From: Shinisaurus crocodilurus | Lineage: Eukaryota > Chordata > Lepidosauria > Squamata > Shinisauridae | Direction of reading: 5' to 3' | DNA: 64,000 nucleotides | Assembly: GCA_021292165.1 (NCBI GenBank) | Contig: CM037879.1 | Span: forward strand, 265,355,160 to 265,419,159 | In this document: positions 56,401-64,000 of the stretch, piece after piece | How positions within the stretch are numbered: position 1 is the stretch's first letter | Layout: every line of letters begins with the position of its first letter | Notes under the pieces: generated by a model | The model's input: the letters and a program-made list of their open reading frames with translations, nothing else | What the model was told of the DNA's origin: nothing | Databases searched by the model: none | Made by a program: the position numbers and the translations under genes

Positions 56401-57352
56401 AGTGGTCTAAATAAAAGTTTAGACACTTCTAAGGAGCTAGGACTTCATTGTTTTTATAGTCAGATTCCAATCAGCCTTCCTTCTAAAAGCAAACAGAGTT
56501 GAGCAGTGGCAAGCCTACCTAGGAAGGGAATTTCAGAGAACCAACCAGGAGTTTTGCCAGCAGCTGGTCAGACAAGTTTGTGCAGGGAACAGAAGTTTAT
56601 TAAACTTGAATGAAAAAAAATGCTTCTTTAATTATGAATGATGATGCATGAAGGGATATAACATTCAGGCAATACATAAGAATACTCCACTGAGGACTGA
56701 GAGGTAATAACGAGCTGTCTTATTAATTGCAATTCTTATAATGCATGATTCTTTGCCATTGTGAGCTTGAAGACTTTAGAGTTGAAATGCCCCCAGCAAT
56801 TCTTAATTAACTATACATACATCTTCCCTTTACTTGTTCAAATAAACTTCCTGTATTTTATTCAGCAATTTTGGTTCATTCGCTTTGATGAATGTACATT
56901 GAATTGTTAATCCATTGGATGTTTGCATCTTCTGACTGGCAATAATTTTTAAGCTATACAATCAATTGTAGAACTTGCATCTTTTTTTCCAAATTAAATT
57001 CTTTTTAATCTATGTCGGAACCATGAGTTAAATACGGTTTCCGTATACTGTTCTCATTTTTGTGCTGGCCACAATGGCCCCTTGGTCTCATTTGCCAACA
57101 CATTTTTTCAATCAATTTTTTAAATGTTCAAGATTTTTCTAGTATTCTATACTCCTGGGCCAGCTTTATAAAGGTGCAGAGACTGACTGATAAAATATGA
57201 ATTATTGTATAAAATGAAAGAATGGCAGCAGCGTAATCATCATCCTGTTTATTAGCAGCAAACTTGCTCTCCAAGTGCCTATCCTTATGTAGCAAAATGG
57301 CACCATATGTGCACACAGGGGTAAAAGCAGGTTTGGGGGAAGCGCAAGGTTA

Positions 57353-57406
<54 letters not shown>
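57353..57406. repeat. (GAT)n microsatellite
   Basis: About 17 perfect GAT units; apparent poly-Ser frames across it are artefacts. Confidence 0.97.
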
Positions 57407-57408
<2 letters not shown>

Positions 57409-58924
57409 CCCCCCAAAGAAATCTCCACTGGCAATATGAAATGCCCACAAGTACAATGGCTTTTTGCGTAAAGGAAGATTGAAATATGAATCTTTAGGTA
57501 CTGTTCCAGAACTTAAGCCTTAAAACATACCAAGCACTTCACAAATAAATTCAGCCAAATCCCTGCCCAAAAGTTTACAATGTAAAAATATGACACAACA
57601 GGAGAAGGAAAGAAGAGGAATAAAGAAATCAGTGTACCAAACAGACCAATAAGTAGCCTTAAATCTAATTTTGCTGTTCTGCTAATGTAAGGAGTTCTGT
57701 AAGCCAGGACATGATATTGTTATTTGTTTTAATATTTGAATGCTCCTAACAAAGATCTTGCACATTGATCTTTTAAAAGTTTTTGTATTACACACAATGA
57801 GTTTTTGAATTATAAGGTTAAATAGCAGACTTGTAAATTGTGACTCATCTGGTTGCCTGTACCAAGAACAATCAGCTCCAGATGACCATACAGGGACGCT
57901 TCTGCACGTTGGCTCTCTTTTGCTGGCCAGGCACCAACTCCCACAAGTGGCTATTGTGTTGGAGAGTTGCTGCTGCATCACAATTACCGTAACTAACAAA
58001 TGTGCAGGTAAACGGGCAATATGAAAAATTGGGTGGGGGGGAGAAACTTGTATGAAACATTTTATCTTGGAATGGTCAGCAAAATTGTGTTATGGTTGAG
58101 CACTCAACCAGTCAAAAAAAATCTGCTCAATTGACAAGTCAAATATTGTCAAAAATGGTCAAGTATTTTTAAAGCATTCAATGTATTCGAACCAAAAATA
58201 TTTAATCATAACATGGTTTGATACTAATCCAAAAGCAAATTCTGTAACAGTTATTGTCTTATTAACTTTTTGCAAAAGTTGTAATTAATTATAACTTAAT
58301 GTGAGTTAGGGTTTCTATCAACGTGAATGATTGACTGAACAGTTCTTATCTTTATATTGGTCCAGCCTAGCATACAGTTGCAATTTAAAAAAAATGAAAA
58401 TAAAACAAAGTAATAGCAAGTATTAAAAACAAAGTCAGTTTTTAAAGGCAGTTTTGTAAGTAAACTGCCATCTACAGACTTGTTTTTCTTGGCTTCATTG
58501 AATATTTAACTACGGTCAAATAGTCAACTAAATAGTGTATCACCCTAAATTATGTTAATTAAATTATAGGATGACTGTGTTTGACTAATAAAGAAAGTGC
58601 AGCTTTTTTCTGTCCCTGCAACAATCTTGAGGTCTCCATACTGTTCAATTTTAAGACTCTCTTTTGGTTTACTACAATGATCATTTCCATTTACAATTTG
58701 TACTTTTTAACCTATTTTTAACCAAATGGCAAAAGATATACCGTACTTATGTACCTACAAGTTTCTGCCCTTACTATCTGATTGGACTCAGAGGGTGACC
58801 ATTCAAGATGGGAGCTCAGCCCCATGTGAATTTGTATGTGGTGACCCACAGAGCTCAGGTACTTTCACTGATGCTGCTTAGCGTGTACAAAACCACCGAA
58901 TGGGATAATCTAGAGCTATATATT
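57407..58924. other. Intron 1, mostly unclassified
   Basis: A LINE/SINE-tail-like piece lies near 57530-57600 (caagcacttcacaaataaat). Otherwise AT-rich, with no gene. Confidence 0.35.
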
Positions 58925-59100
58925 GGATGTCATGGCCTGTTCTTGGGTTATTTGAGGGTTGTTTCCCATTCAAACAAGCCATGCTGCCTGGGCTCGGATG
59001 ACACAAGCCTCACCTGGCAGTTAATGAGGTTGATGGTGCCCAGCACACACCAGGGTGGCTTATTTAAGCCATGGTGGCTTGTTTGATTGTGCAAAGTGGC
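58925..59100. repeat. Dispersed 'TTAAGCCATGG' repeat copy
   Basis: Contains TTGGGTTATTTGAGGGTTGT, GGATGACACAAGCC and GGTGGCTTATTTAAGCCATGG, with GATTGTGCAAAGTGG at its end; same family as 25165-25315. Confidence 0.65.
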
Positions 59101-59128
59101 CCTCTGTCTCTCTTGTCTTCGCTGCAGC

Positions 59129-59769
59129 CAGGGCCGGCGCTACCACTACGGCCAACTAGGCTGTTGCCTAGGGCGCGTAGCGGAAGAGGGCGCAGAACGC
59201 TGCGCTCCTCTTCGCTGCCGGCGCGCTCCTGCCTTGCCCGCCCACCCGCCTCACCGAGAAAGCCAGGTCAGTGCGGGGGATTGCGCCCAGAGTAGTGGTG
59301 GGGCCGAGCCTGGGCGCCTCCCCCCCACCTTGCCTCGCCTCCACGCCGCCTCCCCCCACCTCGCCTCGCCTCGCCTCTGCGCCGCCTCCCCCCCGCGCCG
59401 CCTCCCCCCCACCTCGCCTTGCCTCGCTTCGCCTCCGCGCCGCCTCCCCCCCGACACCTACCTTCTCCGCGCTGTTTCCGGAGCCCCGCCCGCGCTCTGT
59501 TTTGGCGGGAGGAACCAGGGCAACAGGGCTTAAACAGCCCTGTTGCTCTGGTTTCCCCCGGCCAAAAACAGAGGGCGGGGGTCCCTTTTCGGAGGAGGCG
59601 TGGGAAGGTAGGTGGGGGGCGGCAGCGGCAGTGTGCGGGGGGGGGTCCGGTGGCGGCGGCGGGAGGTTGCAGAGCAGGGCTGCTTTCCGGAGCCCCCCCC
59701 CACGGCACGAGAGGGGGGGCGCGAAATATAATTTCGCCTAGGGCGCCAAACTGCCCTGCACCGGTCCTG
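59129..59769. mobile_element. GC-rich hAT element, 641 bp, exact 8-bp TSD
   Basis: Starts CAGGGCCGGCGC and ends GCACCGGTCCTG. Identical duplications gctgcagc occur at 59121-59128 and 59770-59777. GCCTAGGGCGC words occur near both ends. The interior is extremely GC-rich with CCTCGCCTC and CGCCGCCTCCC repeats, and long frames in it are compositional. Confidence 0.92.
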
Positions 59770-59866
59770 GCTGCAGCTTACACATTCACTTCTTCACCTC
59801 TGATCTTCAGTAGACCACTTTATTCATTTTTTTATTACATTTATATCTCACATACTGACTAGCATC

Positions 59867-60268
59867 CAGGGCTGTGGGGTCGGTAGATAAATGTTCCGAC
59901 TCCGACTCCTCAGTTTTTTGTACTTCCGACTCCGACTCCCCGACTCCGACTCCTCTGTATTAATATGCTAATTAATTAATTAATATGCGAGGTAGTTGGG
60001 CAGAAGCTGCTGCCTTCTCCTTTTTGTGTGCTGATCTGCTGCTGAAGATAGGGCAGTGGGAGGATCCAGGAGGGGCATTTATTATAAAACAGAAGTCATT
60101 AATTATAACTGTTTGTGAATTGGGACATTTAAACTTGCTTTTTTTAAAATTCCAATCTAAATTCAGTAGGAGTCGGAGTCGGTGCATTGTTTGCCGACTC
60201 CGACTCCGACTCCAGGTACCCAAAATTTCCTCCGACTCCGACTCCTCGACTCCGACTCCACAGCCTTG
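59867..60268. mobile_element. hAT element with CCGACT arrays, exact 8-bp TSD
   Basis: Starts CAGGGCTGTGG and ends CCACAGCCTTG. Duplications ctagcatc at 59859-59866 and 60269-60276. Short CCGACT hexamer arrays lie near both ends (59899-59953 and 60165-60260). 402 bp, no transposase. Confidence 0.92.
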
Positions 60269-60289
60269 CTAGCATCCTCAAAGCGGCTA

Positions 60290-60695
60290 AAGGCACAAGT
60301 CTATGGCCCTCCAACCTTGCCTGGGGGGGCCACAGGACTATTCGGAGCCCCAAGGTCCTACAAGTTCAGAGCTGGGACTCCAAACACTGAGCCCTCGCTC
60401 TGCTCCGCTAGCAGCTGGTGTGGAAAGAACTGCTCCGGCTGCCTCCCTGAGGTCACAAATTGGCCTCAGAGAGGAGGAAAAGGGGCATGGTGGGGAGGGG
60501 GGAAGGCTGGGGCTGACAGCTTACGCTGTATCCACACGGCACCCTGAGAACAGCCATCTAGATAAAATGTAGGGCGTGAGTCACAGCAGCAGCAAAGGTC
60601 GCCACCACCACACCTCGCACCAGACGCACATAAGCCTCTGAGTTCGGAAGCTTACGTGCATCGAGGGCGGGGGCGATAGGATTGCACTCTTACAA
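60290..60695. mobile_element. DNA transposon derivative related to 33160/38385
   Basis: Shares gtggaaagaactgctccggc-like and ataggattgcac words with the split element around the copia-like insertion. Ends poorly defined. Confidence 0.45.
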
Positions 60696-62938
60696 TATTT
60701 ATTAAAAAGTCCTACAGATTCAGCAAGAACCACATGCTCAAAAAACAAAACTGAGCAACACAACCAGATCTACTTGAACAGGAGCCAGCATCCGATACCC
60801 CTTCCCACAAAGCAGTTGATAATATCATTTGGTCCTGCGTGTGCGCGCGTGGGAGGGGTGGTGGTGGCAGTATCCAACTGGAATAGACCCTGATGTCCCC
60901 TTTGGGCCCAGTAACTTGAATAACTATGGATCTCTTACCCTTTCTGCACTTTGAGCTAATTTGAACCCTTTATTTTTGAATTAACATGCTTAGTTCTGAC
61001 ATATAAACTTAACCCCTTAGGTGATGAAACCTTTAAAGCCAACTTTTAAGATTGTGGTTAAGGAAATTTCGTTTTTCACTTTATTCCTCCTACCCCAATA
61101 AAATTATTTATTTGAACATTTATAGCCTGCCTTTCTGTATAAAATAAACTCATTCTTCCAAAAATGCATAAATTAATTTCATGCAATAAAGCCAAGATCA
61201 GGATAAAACAATACAGCATAAAAACAGGGAGGCAGAACATTAACACACACTGAAAGCTTGTTGAAACAAAAAGATCTTAGCACTGGTATCCCCAACGTAG
61301 TGTCCACAGGCACCACTGCATCCGTGAGGCCATGCTGCAGCATCCACCAGGCTCTCATTGCCTTATCCACAGTCCACCCCATGCAAGTGAATGGAGCAAT
61401 TTCTTCACTAACTTACATGGGTGGGGGAGGCTCCACTACCACAAAACAGCTGCTGGGACAGACAGAGTCCTCCTCCTGCCAAGGACCCTTGGGACAATGG
61501 ATTCCTTGGTCCCCTCTCAACCCATCTTTCAGCAGTTCTGTTGCCTGCCCTTGCAAATGAATGGAGAAATCACTCAGTTCACTTGCATATGGAAGGAAAT
61601 GCTGTTCTCTCCCCGCCTGTGTGTGTGTCTTTTTGTATTTTCCCACACCCAAAAGCTCTCCCTTCTACGCATCTCCTTTTCTTCTCTTTCTCCAACTGCC
61701 CTGAAAATGCCGAGACAAATCCTGATAATTTCAAAACAAAAAGAACGAGATTGCCCTGCAAGCACAGAACCACCCCCCCCATGAAAAACACCAGATTTTT
61801 TTATTGATTTTTTTTGATCAACAATTAAGGGTGTAAGTAAGGTAAAAAAAATTTTTACAAAAGCCACTAATAAAAAGTGAAGGACCGCTGCCGGTCCTTT
61901 CCTGCACAGCTAAGTGGCTATTTTGACAGCTCAGAGCTCCCGCTTGCGATCCCCGGTTTAGTTCAGGTCACAAACACTGGATTGAGGCACTGAGTCAAAG
62001 CAAAACTATGCTTCAGGCAAAAGCGAAAGCAGGTTTATTGGCAGTAGTAAACATACAAATTGAAGAGGGGGATAGGGAAGTGAAATTGACAAGAAAGTAT
62101 TTATGGTTACACACAATCAGAACTACAAAATATAGTCTACACTATTCTTAGCTAACATTGAAAAACGTACCTAGCCTAAAACTAGCAGTTTATGGACTTA
62201 CGGAATTGTACCGCTTGAGGTTGAACCTCCGGGCTGGCCTAAGCCAATGACCCGCTCCATGCTTCTTGGCACCTTGCTTTCAACAACCTCCAGGAGCCTT
62301 GGTTGCTTCTTTTACCCCCTCGCTTGCCCCTCCTCTCAATCCCCCAACCCCTCCCTCTGCTGACAGGATGAACCAGTTCAGCCAGGTGGGAGGATGTCTA
62401 GAGGTTTCGGGGGCGCCTTGCCGATGGCCCATCAAGGGTGCTCAGAAGGGCGATTGAGGGTGCTTGGCAAACCATTTGCATGTAAATGTGTGCGAACTGA
62501 GCACTCCTGCCCCGGGCGGGGATTAGGCAGGTAGAATGTGAGGCAAAGTGTGTGCTTTCTCTCCACATAAAATATTATAAAATAATGTATAATATAATAA
62601 TGTCACAATTATAATATATAGGATTTTGTGTGTTTCCTCTAATAACATTTGTACTTGACCATGACCTTTGGTTGCCTGGCCATACCCTTGGCCACGCTTT
62701 CATGTTGCCTGGCCATGCCCTCTTGATCACACCTTCATGTTGCTTAACCATATGTCTTACAAATTCACATGCATGTCCCCCCTATTTTCATCTGTGAAAT
62801 GTTGGAGGGTATGCACCTTTCCCTCTGTAACCTTTTTACTTTTTCCTCTAACTTTGGTAAAAGGTTACAGTTTCCAGTTTCCAAAAACCAGTAACCTTTT
62901 CTTTTCAAGATTGTACATGTTTTCTATTTACCTTGTCA
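60696..62938. other. Intron 1, repeat-rich, unresolved
   Basis: Includes an L2/SINE tail-like piece near 61100-61145, a hAT-like start near 61275 (cactggtatccccaacg), an LTR-like stretch near 61915-62260, and a partial repeat near 62640-62830 (ggttgcctggccata). None has ends I can prove. No exon-like TRIM24 sequence was seen. Confidence 0.35.
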
Positions 62939-63540
62939 CAGGGTGGATTTGATTTAAATCATGATTTAAATCACGATTTGATTTAATTCATGCGACTCCC
63001 CCCCCCCAAAGTGCACTCTTCCTCACTATAAGCTTAATACATATTTTACACGACTCAGAGTTACCAAAGACTCATTCTTGCTGGTGTAATCTTAATATTT
63101 ACAACCAAATGAAGGTTTCATTTTTAGAATAACAACTTTTCAGATTAGTTTTACAGTTATATCAAAAAAATACTGATTTGGTTATACTATTAGAAACACA
63201 TCATAGATAAATAACTATGAAATTATTACGAGGTGAACTATCTCCAGTTTAACAGGTTAATCATTCATATTTGGACAACTTTTCTGCTGCACTTTATTGG
63301 GAGGAGAAAAATAATCATTACCTTAATAACAATTTAAATAGTTTAACTAAAACAATAACATTATAGCATATGTATTCTTGTATTTGCTTAATCATCCATG
63401 TTTGTTAAATGATGTGGCTAAACAAAATATATATTTTTTTAAAACGTGCCCCTCCCTCCTCACACTTAGCTTCTTGTGCAGATCTATTCCACTCCCAACA
63501 ATCTTCTATTCACTGAATTTTTTGAAACTTAGCACTTAAC
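62939..63540. mobile_element. hAT-type element, one end only
   Basis: Starts CAGGGTGGATTTGATTTAAATC followed by further GATTTAAATC words, a start shared by a common reptile hAT family. The right terminus is missing, so it is truncated. Confidence 0.6.
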
Positions 63541-63544
63541 AGGT

Positions 63545-63910
63545 AATGTGTTGTGCCTCCAGTTGGTCAGACAGAGACCAGCCGTGCCGGAGTGTGTTTG
63601 GGGTGGGGTCAGGCTAAGTGCAGCCTGACCCAGCTGGGCAGCCTTACCAATCAGCGCCTGCTCAAAAGGCAGGTCCCAAACACACTCAGATGCTGGAAGC
63701 AATTGTTTGTTACAGCTACCGCCAGACGCTCCTGATATTCCTGACCTCGGACCTGTGTACCTTTGATCTTTGGAACGACCCTGACTACGCCTGTGCCTGA
63801 CCCCTAACTGGTTTACGTTTGCTCTGTTTCGGACTAATATATGTTGGCTTTGACACTCGGACTATGATAACGACAACGGCTTATCTTGATACTGGGCGGA
63901 TTTACGACAT
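63545..63910 (+). mobile_element. Possible LTR fragment
   Basis: The tract CTCCTGATATTCCTGACCTC and CCTGTGCCTGACCCCTAAC resembles the R/U5-type tract of the solo LTR at 45012-45710. Boundaries are not found; it may continue past the window. Confidence 0.35.
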
Positions 63911-64000
63911 AATGGGTTGATTCTGTGTACATAGATTTGCAAAGGAACCATGGGATTGAAGTATTTTTCTCAACTCTGTATGTTTATTTTATAACATTTT

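Noticed and set aside
57202..57456. Poly-serine protein
   Set aside because: It is a translation of the (GAT)n microsatellite.
59071..59862. Proline/arginine-rich open frames and a possible CpG-island first exon of TRIM24
   Set aside because: The segment is bounded by hAT ends and an exact 8-bp duplication; no RING cysteine pattern is encoded.

Overview
The window is vertebrate nuclear DNA, most likely from a squamate reptile. The repeat mix points there: CR1, L2 and L1-type LINEs, a Penelope-like element, DIRS, Ty1/copia-like and other LTR elements, many hAT non-autonomous elements, and a tRNA-headed SINE of the kind common in lizards and snakes. The species is not identifiable from the sequence alone.

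The only host gene is TRIM24 (TIF1-alpha), on the minus strand. Eight consecutive internal exons (2-9, human numbering) lie at 54759-54877, 28805-28952, 24500-24632, 21799-21915, 17570-17684, 3222-3368, 2310-2427 and 165-439. They carry the last RING cysteine pair, B-box 1, B-box 2, the coiled coil and the start of the glutamine-rich linker. All junctions are GT-AG and the phases join without a frame break. Exon 1 should lie beyond the right edge. The remaining linker, the PHD finger and the bromodomain should lie beyond the left edge.

Everything else is intronic and mostly transposon-derived. Intron 6 (3369-17569) holds a 915-bp hAT element 58 bp from the exon 7 acceptor, then a Penelope-like element interrupted twice: by an L1-type insertion with a 17-bp target duplication inside its GIY-YIG region, and by a 6-kb DIRS element near its 3' end. 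That DIRS copy carries a 1.6-kb CpG-rich minisatellite grown out of its gag gene. Introns 3-5 hold hAT and palindromic elements, a piggyBac remnant, a solo LTR related to the copia-like element, SINEs and a LINE tail. Intron 2 (28953-54758) is a nested stack: an old decayed plus-strand LINE in pieces from about 29.4 to 47.7 kb, a copia-like LTR element (33448-38379) with nearly identical LTRs but no coding capacity, an L2, a near full-length CR1 broken by two LTR insertions and a SINE, and a second, better preserved DIRS element (48226-54436). Intron 1 (from 54878 on) holds several hAT elements with exact 8-bp target duplications, a foldback repeat and a GAT microsatellite.

No operon, CRISPR array, phage or other prokaryotic system is present. 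The items most worth a second look are the DIRS gag minisatellite, the DIRS internal complementary regions that record the circular junction, the dead-interior copia-like element, and a SINE joining a 5S rRNA-derived head to a CR1-like tail.
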